A DNA stretch of 64,000 nt, from IMG/VR virus record IMGVR_UViG_3300035181_001045, positions 62,001-126,000 of that record; one strand, written 5' to 3'. This document shows, piece after piece, positions 38,420-45,194 of this stretch. The first letter of the stretch is position 1. Each line of letters opens with the position of its first letter. Origin of the DNA: a virus. A program made the position numbers and the translations under genes. The notes beneath the pieces were generated by a model. That model did not search any database, was not told where the DNA came from, and saw only the letters and a list, made by a program, of their open reading frames with translations.

Positions 38420-38771
38420 GGGGCTGACTTGGTTTCGACGTGGATTGGAAGTTCCAGCTTGCGTGTAGGCGGCTCTCGACCCGCCGTAATCAATCGAGAC
38501 GTATACCTGCGAACGACAACGCTCTCGTCCCCATGCAGATGGCTGCGTAGTGACCATCGGCCAGCAAGATCGTCCTAGTAGCTGGATTTCCGGTGTCAAC
38601 CCACAGGGCTGGAAGGGGAAGCGTGCTCGGCGGCTACCCCTTCGAGACAAGCAGACGAGATAGTTCGCGGCCAAATCCGCGAACCCAGCCGCCAGGGATA
38701 TGGCGGCTACGCACGTAAACGAAAGCGGAACGGAAGCTTTGCGGACCCGGGTTCGATTCCCGGCAGCTCCA
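38420..38771 (+). ncRNA. ssrA: tmRNA (ssrA), one-piece
   Basis: 5' end ggggctgacttggtttcgacg and 3' end gacccgggttcgattcccgg then cagctcca give a perfect tRNA-like domain (ggggctg/cagctcc, T-arm, A73). The resume codon is GCG at 38509 and the tag reads ANDNALVPMQMAA before TAG 38548-38550. tmRNA frees stalled ribosomes and tags the nascent protein. No SmpB gene is seen in the window, so host SmpB is presumably used. Confidence 0.95.
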
Positions 38772-38783
38772 AATTCTCGAATT

Positions 38784-38817
38784 GGAAGGCCTTGGTTGAT
38801 CGCAACCAGGGCCTTCC
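38784..38817 (+). terminator. tmRNA terminator hairpin containing a TTGATC box
   Basis: ggaaggcc (38784-38791) / ggccttcc (38810-38817) with inner ttggttg/caacca. The loop holds the -35 box of the next promoter. Confidence 0.7.
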
Positions 38818-38823
38818 TGTATT
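38796..38823 (+). promoter_or_regulatory. Promoter boxes overlapping the tmRNA terminator
   Basis: TTGATC 38796-38801, TGTATT 38818-38823, spacer 16. The next tRNA starts only 2 nt later, so the geometry differs from other sites. Confidence 0.45.
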
Positions 38824-38825
38824 AT

Positions 38826-38899
38826 GCCCGTCTAGCCCAACTGGCAGCGGCGTCCGCCTCAAAAACGGAAGGTTGGGGGTTCGAATCCCCCGGCGGGCA
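38826..38899 (+). tRNA. tRNA with CAA (Leu) anticodon, short variable loop
   Basis: Acceptor gcccgtc/ggcgggc, tccg-c-CTCAAAA-a-cgga, A73. Confidence 0.8.
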
Positions 38900-38954
38900 C
38901 CATGCAATTGAAACGGTAGCCGCTCCAAGTTGGGGCGCATCACGAAGGTGTCCC

Positions 38955-39515
38955 ATGAACTCGCATACGCTGATCTTGAACTCGTGGATGGCCCCACACA
39001 GAGTCGTGCCGTGGCAGGTCGCAATGGTCGACTTCTGCAACGGCAAAATCCAAATCCTGGAAGAGTACGACGAGGTCCTCTGCGAGCGTGATGGGCAGGT
39101 CGTCAAGATGCCCGCGGTCGCCATGCTCAAGAAGGTCGTCCCGTATCGCAAGCGGGGCGTCAAGTTCTCACGGGAGAACGTCTTCGCTCGCGACAACTTC
39201 ATGTGCTGCTACTGCGGCACCACCAAGTCGCGGAAGGACCTGAACTACGACCATGTGGTTCCGAGGCGCCAGGGTGGGAAGACGGTGTGGGAGAACATCG
39301 TGACGAGCTGCTACCCGTGCAACGGCCGCAAGGCTGGTCGCACGCCGGCAGAAGCGGGCATGAGGCTCAAGCCCCCGGCAACGTGGAAGGGCATCGCGCA
39401 TCCGCACGCTCCGAAGACTCTGCCGTTGGGGGCTCCCCAGATCCGGCATGACGTCAAGTCGGACCTCTGGGAACCCTTCCTCGTGGGGTTCCAGCAGAAC
39501 CAGGCCTCGGGCTGA
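38955..39515 (+). CDS. HNH endonuclease family protein, 186 aa
   Basis: MNSHTLILNSWMAPHRVVPW ... VKFSRENVFARDNFMCCYCG, LNYDHVVPRRQGGKTVWENI, VTSCYPCNGRKAGRTPAEAG. This full-length HNH family is common in bacterial genomes as well as phages; the CCYCG, DH and CXXC-N positions are intact. Base composition matches neighbours, so it is probably a resident gene. Followed by a strong terminator. Confidence 0.8.
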   Translation: MNSHTLILNSWMAPHRVVPWQVAMVDFCNGKIQILEEYDEVLCERDGQVVKMPAVAMLKKVVPYRKRGVKFSRENVFARDNFMCCYCGTTKSRKDLNYDHVVPRRQGGKTVWENIVTSCYPCNGRKAGRTPAEAGMRLKPPATWKGIAHPHAPKTLPLGAPQIRHDVKSDLWEPFLVGFQQNQASG

Positions 39516-39518
39516 CTG

Positions 39519-39558
39519 AAAGGGGTACGCTGACTCTCGGGTCGGTGTACCCCTTTTT
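39519..39558 (+). terminator. Rho-independent terminator
   Basis: aaaggggtac (39519-39528) / gtacccctttt (39547-), 10-bp stem then ttttt. Confidence 0.85.
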
Positions 39559-39559
39559 C

Positions 39560-39979
39560 ATGTCCGAAGATCCTGTCCAGTACGCAGAGAAAGCGAAGCG
39601 CGCGGGGGTGCTTCTGAGCATTCTTTCAAGACCAGAAGAGCAGACTCCCTATGACTCCCCCCTTCGAGTTGAGGCAGTCGAGAAGCTCAACAAGATGTTT
39701 TCGGGGGTGTACTGGGGTGTACACCCCGATCTGTGTCGTCTTCAAATCTGGAGGCGACCTGGAGTCAACTTGCCCAAGGTCATGCTGTACCATGCGTACT
39801 ACATCGAAGAGGTGTACTCGGATGGGGATGCCGTGGTGAAGAAGAACTTGTTGGCAGCCACAACCGGGGACATCGGCAAGGCAACGTGCAGCCCGAGTGT
39901 CTTCGCTCTTCTCTGGCCGCATGTTCCTCGTGTAGAGGGTCGTCCCTGGCAAGAGCACCTCCTGGCTGACGACGACTAG
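39560..39979 (+). CDS. Hypothetical protein, 139 aa
   Basis: MSEDPVQYAEKAKRAGVLLS ... VEKLNKMFSGVYWGVHPDLC ... VPRVEGRPWQEHLLADDD. Acidic C-terminus. The ATG lies at the end of the upstream terminator's T-run. Converges with the 39976 gene. Confidence 0.6.
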   Translation: MSEDPVQYAEKAKRAGVLLSILSRPEEQTPYDSPLRVEAVEKLNKMFSGVYWGVHPDLCRLQIWRRPGVNLPKVMLYHAYYIEEVYSDGDAVVKKNLLAATTGDIGKATCSPSVFALLWPHVPRVEGRPWQEHLLADDD

Positions 39980-40236
39980 CCGCAGTGACCCTTGTTGCGG
40001 TTGTACGCGAGCATCTTGGTCCAGCGGGCCCACATGCGCTGAATGATGCGATCAACCGCTCCTGTACCGTCGCACCAACGGCACGGCTTCATCTTGTAGA
40101 GACCGTCGGGAGTCTCTTTCAAGAGGAGCTTGTTGCCAGCGCACGCGGGGCAAGGAAGAAGGGTCTCCTGGCGCTCTCGGGGGAGAGTCGCTCGAAGGCG
40201 TAGACGGTCTTGAGACTTGCTGCGTTTCATGGTCAT
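39976..40236 (-). CDS. DnaJ-type zinc-ribbon protein, 86 aa
   Basis: MTMKRSKSQDRLRLRATLPR, then CPACAGNKLLLKETPDGLYK, KPCRWCDGTGAVDRII: two CXXC pairs as in the DnaJ/RSSA_zinc-ribbon fold. A perfect inverted repeat cccactt-ga-aagtggg lies just upstream of the ATG. Likely nucleic-acid or protein binding; role unknown. Confidence 0.6.
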   Translation of the reverse strand: MTMKRSKSQDRLRLRATLPRERQETLLPCPACAGNKLLLKETPDGLYKMKPCRWCDGTGAVDRIIQRMWARWTKMLAYNRNKGHCG

Positions 40237-40311
40237 ACCCCCCACTTGAAAGTGGGGATAGAAAGAGCCTCAGTAGGGAATTTCAGTTACGGATTCAGTA
40301 GTTGCAGACTT

Positions 40312-40398
40312 GGAAGATGTTCCTGCTCGGAGCGGGGCTCGCTTGGAAAGCGAAGTGGGTGGGGAAACCTGCCCGGGGTTCGACTCCTCCTTCTTCCG
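40312..40398 (+). tRNA. tRNA-Ser(GGA), class II, copy 1
   Basis: Acceptor ggaaga/tcttcc, tcgc-TTGGAAA-gcga, variable arm gtgggt...acctgccc. Confidence 0.85.
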
Positions 40399-40415
40399 CT
40401 GGTGTATGGCTAGCC

Positions 40416-40694
40416 ATGGAATACATGGCTTTGTGCCGAAAGATCGTCAACGCATTCTACCTGAAGCGCGAGCGGTCGGAAGATTATGTCGTTCGTGTTG
40501 AGTGCGAACCCCACCCCCTGAACTTCGACGGCTGTGACACTGTGTCCGCGTCCGTGGTCCGGAAGGAGCGGCTCTACGGCTCTGACTTCAACACCCCCAA
40601 GTCGGAGACCATCGTTCTGACGCACGAGCATGCTGGGACGGTCGATGAAGCTCTGATCGCGCTTGCTCAGGCGGCGGGTGTTTTGGTGTACTGA
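40416..40694 (+). CDS. Hypothetical protein, 92 aa
   Basis: MEYMALCRKIVNAFYLKRER ... RKERLYGSDFNTPKSETIVL ... GTVDEALIALAQAAGVLVY. Small beta-alpha-beta protein; ggtgtatg lies 7 nt before the ATG. Unknown. Confidence 0.55.
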   Translation: MEYMALCRKIVNAFYLKRERSEDYVVRVECEPHPLNFDGCDTVSASVVRKERLYGSDFNTPKSETIVLTHEHAGTVDEALIALAQAAGVLVY

Positions 40695-40701
40695 CAGGTC
40701 A

Positions 40702-41316
40702 ATGACTACTGAGATTTACGTCAGCACCGACATCGAGGCCGATGGCCCCATTCCCGGGCCTCACTCGATGCTGAGCATCGGCTCCGCTGCCTTTGTGCTT
40801 CGAGAGACCAACGGACGTTACGAGAAGGTTTTCCTCGGAGGCTTCTCCGCGAACCTGAAACCCCTACTGGGTGCTGCGGGCCATCCTGATACGATGGCCT
40901 GGTGGAAGACGCAACCCGCGGCGTGGGATGCCTGCCAGAAGGATCAGGAGGAACCTCTTGAGGCCATGGGCAGGTATTGCACCTGGCTCCAGAAGCTACC
41001 GGGAGTCAACCTCTTGGTTCCGTCTGGGACCTCGACGAACCTCGTGTTCGTTGGGTATCCGGCGGGCTTCGACTTCCTGTTCGTGTACTGGTACCTCATG
41101 TACTTCGGTGGGATGAGCCCGTTCAGCTTCTCGGCCATGGACGTGAAGTCCTACGCGAGCGCTGTCCTACGCCTGCCCTACCGCGGGACGACCAAGAGGA
41201 CCATGCCGAAGCGCTGGTTCTCGAAGAAGAGGCACACGCACGTCGCTATTGACGATGCGATCGAGCAGGGCGAGATGTTCATGAACATGCTCTGCGAGAA
41301 TCTGAACCCCCGCTGA
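40702..41316 (+). CDS. DEDDh 3'-5' exonuclease (DnaQ/RNase T-like), 204 aa
   Basis: ExoI STDIEADGPIPGPHSMLSIG (D and E ligands), ExoII GYPAGFDFLFVYWYL, ExoIII HTHVAIDDAIEQGEMFMNML (His-x4-Asp). These are the catalytic residues of DEDDh nucleases. Phage versions degrade host RNA/DNA or serve as proofreading-type exonucleases; the partner is unknown here. Seven nt after the previous gene. Confidence 0.85.
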   Translation: MTTEIYVSTDIEADGPIPGPHSMLSIGSAAFVLRETNGRYEKVFLGGFSANLKPLLGAAGHPDTMAWWKTQPAAWDACQKDQEEPLEAMGRYCTWLQKLPGVNLLVPSGTSTNLVFVGYPAGFDFLFVYWYLMYFGGMSPFSFSAMDVKSYASAVLRLPYRGTTKRTMPKRWFSKKRHTHVAIDDAIEQGEMFMNMLCENLNPR

Positions 41317-41323
41317 GGCTCCC

Positions 41324-42249
41324 ATGGACTGCACTCTGGTATTCCCCGCACAACCCGGAACGATCCGAACTCCTGACCCGTCCTGGGTGGGCGAGATCGA
41401 AGTTGCGCGTTCGGTTGGATTTCAGATCGCGTTCTTGAGCGGCGGGGTCTTCGGGGAGCCCTTCCGAGTGACTCCCGAAAACGAGGCACTCAACCGACAG
41501 CACTGGAGCGGCATCAAGGGTCCGGCTCTCTACCGGGGGTGTATTCTCAAGCCCCAAGAGTTCGAGCAGCTCGTCGAGCTGGTCCCGGGTCTTCTCACGA
41601 CCCCCGAGAACTACATGTGGTCGCACGACCTCCCTCGGTGGTACGCCGATCTGAAGGAGCTGACGCCGAGGTCTTCGATCATCTCGTGGAAGAAGCCTCC
41701 GACCATGGAGCAGGTCGCCGCACTTGTGGAGATGAACTTCGGCCCGAAGCCGGTGATGGTGAAGGACTTCCTCAAGAGCCGGAAGCACGAGTGGTTCGAC
41801 GCCTGCTTCATCCGTGATGCGAGCGACGCCACGGAGGTGACCCGAGTCGCTTCGAACTTCATCCGGTTGCAGGGTGACGACTTCTACGGAGGCTTGGTCT
41901 TCCGCGAGTTCTTGAACCTCAAGCAAGTGGGCATTCACACGAAGAGCCGGATGCCCCTGGTTCAGGAGTTCCGCACCTTCTTCTTGAGGGGGCAGCCCTT
42001 CGCGACCTATCGGTACTGGACGGAGGGGGCTACCTACATCGAGAGCATCGACGCGCATCCCCGGCTTCCTGGCTCCAAGCTGTGGGGGCTCGTCTGGGCA
42101 CCCCCTTCGCTGCCCTGGACATTGCACAGGATGTCGAGGGGAAGTGGTGGGTGATCGAGGTCAACGACGGCAACTCCGCCGGGATCCCGAACGAGAATGA
42201 CGCACCGCAGTTCTACCATACGCTCCGCGTCATTTCCGAGACGCAGTAG
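41324..42249 (+). pseudogene. ATP-grasp (R2K-type) ligase gene with a frameshift near the C-terminus
   Basis: From ATG 41324: MDCTLVFPAQPGTIRTPDPS ... FVFREFL-type core (DDFYGGLVFREFLNLKQVGI) ... FRTFFLRGQPFATYRYWTEG. The frame then ends at 42154, while the neighbouring frame supplies the expected C-terminal ATP-grasp motif TPFAALDIAQDVEGKWWVIE, VNDGNSAGIP and TAG 42249. One extra base in the ggggg run near 42085 would fuse them. R2K-clade ATP-grasp enzymes modify peptides or proteins in phage-host conflict. Stops 8 nt after the exonuclease gene, probably same operon. Confidence 0.65.
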
Positions 42250-42265
42250 AAAAGATCCGATTCGG

Positions 42266-42300
42266 TTGATCGTCTTGGGGGTCGGCCTGTAGAGGTTACA
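42266..42300 (+). promoter_or_regulatory. Consensus promoter for a noncoding RNA
   Basis: TTGATC 42266-42271, TGTAGA 42288-42293, spacer 16, N6, +1 A at 42300. No ATG at +1. Confidence 0.7.
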
Positions 42301-42635
42301 TCGAGACGCTGAAACGAAAAGGAGACGGAAGGAGATACAGTGAAAACATGCAGATGACCATGCGGGACAAAGACCGCGTAGACCAAGCCCCCGGGTGATA
42401 CCGGGCTACAATGCGAGGCTTGGCGGCTCGGTGGGATAAGGCCGTCCAAAACATCCCTGGGTTTCTGAGTTACCCCTCCACAGGAAAACTCAAACGGGCT
42501 CCCCTGATGAAGGCGAGTAAGACTACCCCGAATCTGCCAAAGGCAGCGGGGCCGTGAAGTCCAGGGTCGCCGGCCTTGGTGAAAAGACTCTGGCCCGCCC
42601 CCTTGGGGGCCGCGGGTAAGGCCAGAGTCGCTTCC
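42300..42635 (+). ncRNA. Structured noncoding RNA candidate A, about 335 nt
   Basis: Starts at a consensus promoter +1 and ends at a large hairpin gactctggcc (42586-42595) / ggccagagtc (42620-42629) with inner ccccc/ggggg. Other stems include ccaagcc/ggcttgg (about 42383-42423) and ccccgaatctgcc/ggcagcgggg. No good ORF. Not recognised as RNase P, SRP, 6S or group I RNA. Confidence 0.55.
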
Positions 42636-42646
42636 CCCTCAAGATG

Positions 42647-42715
42647 TAGCCGTAGTTCCAATGGTAGAACATCCCCCACAAGGGGAAGGTTGGGGGTTCA
42701 ACTCCCCTCGGCAAA
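42647..42715 (+). tRNA. tRNA, anticodon uncertain
   Basis: D-arm agttccaatggtagaac and T-arm ggttgggggttcaactcccc are normal. Anticodon stem tccc/ggga gives loop CCACAAG (ACA if canonical); acceptor agccg/cggca imperfect. Confidence 0.45.
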
Positions 42716-42717
42716 AA

Positions 42718-42833
42718 GGGAGTGTTCGTCTTGGAAGACGAGGGTTTTTATGAGGTTTGAGCATGTGGCCACATGCTCCTTCTCTCAATGACCTGCTGAA
42801 AAGCTAGCCAGGTTCGATTCCTGGACACTCCCC
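42718..42833 (+). tRNA. tRNA-like element 7 with a palindromic insertion
   Basis: Acceptor gggagtg/cactccc, D-arm cgtc-ttggaa-gacg, T-arm ccaggttcgattcctgg. About 50 nt inserted before a CTGAAAA (GAA) loop include a perfect 20-nt palindrome at 42759-42778. Confidence 0.5.
42759..42778. repeat. Perfect 20-nt palindrome inside a tRNA-like gene
   Basis: gagcatgtgg ccacatgctc, no loop. Confidence 0.9.
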
Positions 42834-42841
42834 CACGTTTT

Positions 42842-42926
42842 GGAAGATATTCTCGCTCGGAGCGAGGCCCGTTTGGAAAACGGTGTGGCGGATTTATCTG
42901 CCGGGGTTCGACGCCTCTATCTTCCG
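42842..42926 (+). tRNA. tRNA-Ser(GGA), class II, copy 2
   Basis: Acceptor ggaagat/atcttcc, ccgt-TTGGAAA-acgg, long variable arm. Confidence 0.85.
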
Positions 42927-42928
42927 CT

Positions 42929-43077
42929 AGGTTCGGGTTGAGCAGAGCACAACTGGAGAGAAGGGTATCTCACAGGGGCAGCATAAGCCTCTGTATTCCG
43001 GTTCGAGTCCGGTATCCCAAGGTTGGGTGTGGCTGTTCGAGTCAGCACGAAGGTTGTGCTCTGCTCAACCCGAACCT
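42929..43077 (+). ncRNA. Structured RNA candidate B closed by a perfect 25-bp inverted repeat
   Basis: 42929-42953 and 43053-43077 are exact reverse complements. The 99-nt loop contains acagggg...cctctgt, a T-arm ccggttcgagtccgg and a second T-arm-like gctgttcgagtcagc, so tRNA-like modules sit inside a long hairpin. Confidence 0.6.
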
Positions 43078-43097
43078 CAAGAAAAAACACCCCGAGG

Positions 43098-43132
43098 TTG
43101 ATCAGGGAACGACTCAGACTGTAGAACTACTA
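43098..43132 (+). promoter_or_regulatory. Consensus promoter for a noncoding RNA
   Basis: TTGATC 43098-43103, TGTAGA 43120-43125, spacer 16, +1 A at 43132. Confidence 0.7.
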
Positions 43133-43525
43133 CGAGACGGAGAACGAAAGCCGACTCGGTCATTGACAACTGAATAGTACGACGCCTCAAGTCAGGCCTG
43201 CGTGGCAGGGACAAGTCAGAAGCGCGCTCAGAAGGTACCCATGCCTCCAAGGTGGGTAAGATACTCGACGCCAACACTGACCCAAGACCCCAACGCCAAC
43301 GCGGGAGCAGCCTCGGTGACATGACTCACCGGAACGGCCAACGTCAAGACCACGTAGGTCTGACTTGAGGTTTCTGATTCTGTGTGGAAGGACAAGGGTG
43401 CCAGCGTAGAGGGCGAACTGGCACCCCCGGACCGAAGACCCAGGCGGCGGGATCGGCAATCCTCCGGTACATGACTACCGTGATTGCACCTGAGCGGCCA
43501 CACAGATCGACTATTCAGAAGTCTT
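43132..43525 (+). ncRNA. Large structured noncoding RNA candidate C, about 390 nt
   Basis: Begins at a promoter +1. Outer helix gac-aa-ctgaatagt (43165-43178) pairs with actattcag-aa-gtc (43510-43523). Second helix cctcaagtcag (43185-43195) / ctgacttgagg (43360-43370). Local hairpin gggtgccag/ctggcaccc (about 43399-43427). No convincing ORF. Size and tRNA-cluster setting recall ornate large phage RNAs such as GOLLD and ROOL, but no sequence match is claimed. Confidence 0.6.
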
Positions 43526-43530
43526 TGAGG

Positions 43531-43565
43531 TTGATCGGGCAGGTCCTCCCGTTGTAGGACCCTCA
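43531..43565 (+). promoter_or_regulatory. Consensus promoter ahead of a tRNA-like RNA
   Basis: TTGATC 43531-43536, TGTAGG 43553-43558, spacer 16, +1 A at 43565 directly before the element at 43566. Confidence 0.7.
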
Positions 43566-43651
43566 TCGCAGGGCATCGACGAAAAGTGGCCGGGCGGCCA
43601 GCCTTCCAAGGTGATCGATGTGAAGCGGGGTTCGACTCCCTGGCTTGCGAC
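43566..43651 (+). tRNA. tRNA-like element 8 with TCC loop
   Basis: Acceptor tcgcagg/cttgcga, T-arm gcggggttcgactccctggc. An extra helix catcga/tcgatg encloses ggcc...ggcc and a CTTCCAA (Gly TCC) loop. Confidence 0.5.
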
Positions 43652-43666
43652 CGAAGACTGAACACG

Positions 43667-43800
43667 ATTAAAGCTTGCTCTGCGGTGGAAAGCAGACCTG
43701 TGAATTTCCAACGTGTTCGGACTTCTTAGAGTAGGGGTCGAGGTGGGTTCGAGTCCCATCTGTCCGTTGGTATCGGGCACCCCGTTGGGTATGAAGGTTC
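43667..43800 (+). other. tRNA-like fragments
   Basis: gaacacg/cgtgttc hairpin, then a minimal cggac/gtccg unit with T-arm gtgggttcgagtcccat, then an orphan T-arm gaaggttcgacaccttc. Confidence 0.4.
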
Positions 43801-43853
43801 GACACCTTCCTCTCTCACGAGAGTCGTCTAAGTGATAGGACGCCCAGTTTTTT

Positions 43854-43933
43854 AACCAAGGACATCGCATGGTGCGGTGGGCACTCTCCAAAAGGGTCGC
43901 CATTGGTAGGCGGTTCGAATCCGCCCTTGGTTG
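43854..43933 (+). tRNA. tRNA-like element 9 (CCA loop possible)
   Basis: Perfect acceptor aaccaag/cttggtt and T-arm ggcggttcgaatccgcc. Middle contains cgc-atggt-gcg and ctctccaaaaggg; anticodon uncertain. Confidence 0.5.
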
Positions 43934-43934
43934 T

Positions 43935-44215
43935 TTCGTTCGTATTCTGAGAAGAGTCCTCTCGACTGTGGAAACCCCACGGTCAGCATGAAATGCTCTC
44001 GAATGGGGATGGGAGCCATACAAGGCAGTCCCCACGGAGAGGAGCAGCTCGGCGTAAACCGAGCTGACTTCCGAAGAGTGCCGCAAGGACGCGACCAGGT
44101 GTTCTGACGGAAAAACGTGGCAAGAGAGCATTGGGGGTGAGATCCCGGTGTCCCGAACAGCCTTGAGGCTGGTCCCAAGGGGTTGTTCGGGGACTCTTCT
44201 CAGAATACGAACGAA
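43935..44215 (+). ncRNA. Large structured RNA candidate D closed by a perfect 25-bp helix
   Basis: 43935-43959 and 44191-44215 are exact reverse complements. Inner helices aatgctctc (43992-44000) / gagagcatt (44124-44132) and cagctcgg/ccgagctg (about 44046-44067). 281 nt, no ORF. Confidence 0.65.
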
Positions 44216-44219
44216 CGGG

Positions 44220-44254
44220 TTGATCCCCAGCGGCATCAACCTGTAGGATGATCA
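44220..44254 (+). promoter_or_regulatory. Consensus promoter for a noncoding RNA
   Basis: TTGATC 44220-44225, TGTAGG 44242-44247, spacer 16, +1 A at 44254. Confidence 0.7.
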
Positions 44255-44438
44255 CAGCGCTCCCTTCTGGAAGGGAGCTTGGACAGCCGGGAGTCCTCAA
44301 CCAGGAACCCCGGTCGGTGTCGCGCGGAAGGCCTCGAACAGGATTCTCCGCCCGACCATAGGATGGGGATCTCGCGCTTCACCTCGCCACGACCCCCAAA
44401 CGCCGAGTCCAAGCTCCCTCCCAAAGGGGAGCGCTTCG
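44254..44438 (+). ncRNA. Structured RNA candidate E, about 185 nt
   Basis: agcgctccc (44256-44264) pairs with gggagcgct (44427-44435); gggagcttggac (44273-44284) pairs with gtccaagctccc (44407-44418), 12 bp. Starts at a promoter +1; could also be the leader of the AlkB-like gene at 44454. Confidence 0.55.
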
Positions 44439-44453
44439 GTGTATCTAGACCCC

Positions 44454-45035
44454 ATGGAAAAGGCCCCCGTCACCTACAAGTTCGTCTCGGACCCTGACAA
44501 GGCGTTCGCGGCTCTTCGGAATGATCTGGACTGGGAGCGCCGTGGTGACGCTCCCAGGTGCGAGTACTACTGCAACGACACCCCGACCCCCTACGTCTAC
44601 GGACGGGGCAAGGGACGCCGGCTGTACGAGCCTCGTCCGTACCATCCCGTCATCCGGGAGATCAGGAAGGACCTCGAAGCGCTCACGGGGGCGACCTTCG
44701 AGGTCTGCTTCCTCAACCGCTACCTGGATCAGAAGGACCAGCTTGGGTGGCACGCCGATGACTCGCCCGAGATGGACGACGCCCGTCCCATCGGGATCGT
44801 GTCGCTTGTATTCGAGCGCGAGATTTGGTTCAAGCAGATCATGGAAGCTCGCCCTGAGCTTCCGGTTCAGCTCGATCCCGAGCGGCTGAAGCTCCAGCAC
44901 GGGTCCCTCGCCCTCATGGCCCCCGGGATGCAGAACACGCACATGCACAGGATCCCCAAGAGCCCCGTGCAGTGTGGTGAGAGGATCTCTCTTACCTTCC
45001 GGGGCTACATCGAGATTCCGTCTACAAACCCTTGA
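44454..45035 (+). CDS. AlkB-like 2-oxoglutarate/Fe(II) dioxygenase, 193 aa
   Basis: MEKAPVTYKFVSDPDKAFAA; fold markers YGRGKGRRLYEPRPYHPVI and FEVCFLNRYLDQKD; metal site WHADDSPEMD (H-x-D), distal His in NTHMHRIPKS, and the 2OG-binding Arg in RISLTFRGYI. AlkB removes alkyl groups from DNA or RNA; phage homologues may protect genome or tRNA. ggtgtatctaga precedes the ATG by a few bases. Confidence 0.85.
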   Translation: MEKAPVTYKFVSDPDKAFAALRNDLDWERRGDAPRCEYYCNDTPTPYVYGRGKGRRLYEPRPYHPVIREIRKDLEALTGATFEVCFLNRYLDQKDQLGWHADDSPEMDDARPIGIVSLVFEREIWFKQIMEARPELPVQLDPERLKLQHGSLALMAPGMQNTHMHRIPKSPVQCGERISLTFRGYIEIPSTNP

Positions 45036-45072
45036 TCGATTTGTAGAAAGGACGTAGGTAGTACGTCCGCTT

Positions 45073-45155
45073 GGAAGGCGCCGCCATTGGAGGCAAACTG
45101 GTTTTGAACGCCAGGGAGCGCTAGACACGTTGGGGTTCGACTCCTCCGCCTTCCG
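45073..45155 (+). tRNA. tRNA-Ser(TGA), class II
   Basis: Perfect acceptor ggaaggc/gccttcc, ctggt-TTTGAAC-gccag. Confidence 0.85.
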
Positions 45156-45194
45156 CCATTCGCTTCTATTGGAACGGAATTGGAGACTTTCCCG

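Noticed and set aside
42300-42635. RNase P RNA, SRP RNA or group I intron
   Set aside because: Only weak local resemblance; conserved core sequences of these families are not present.
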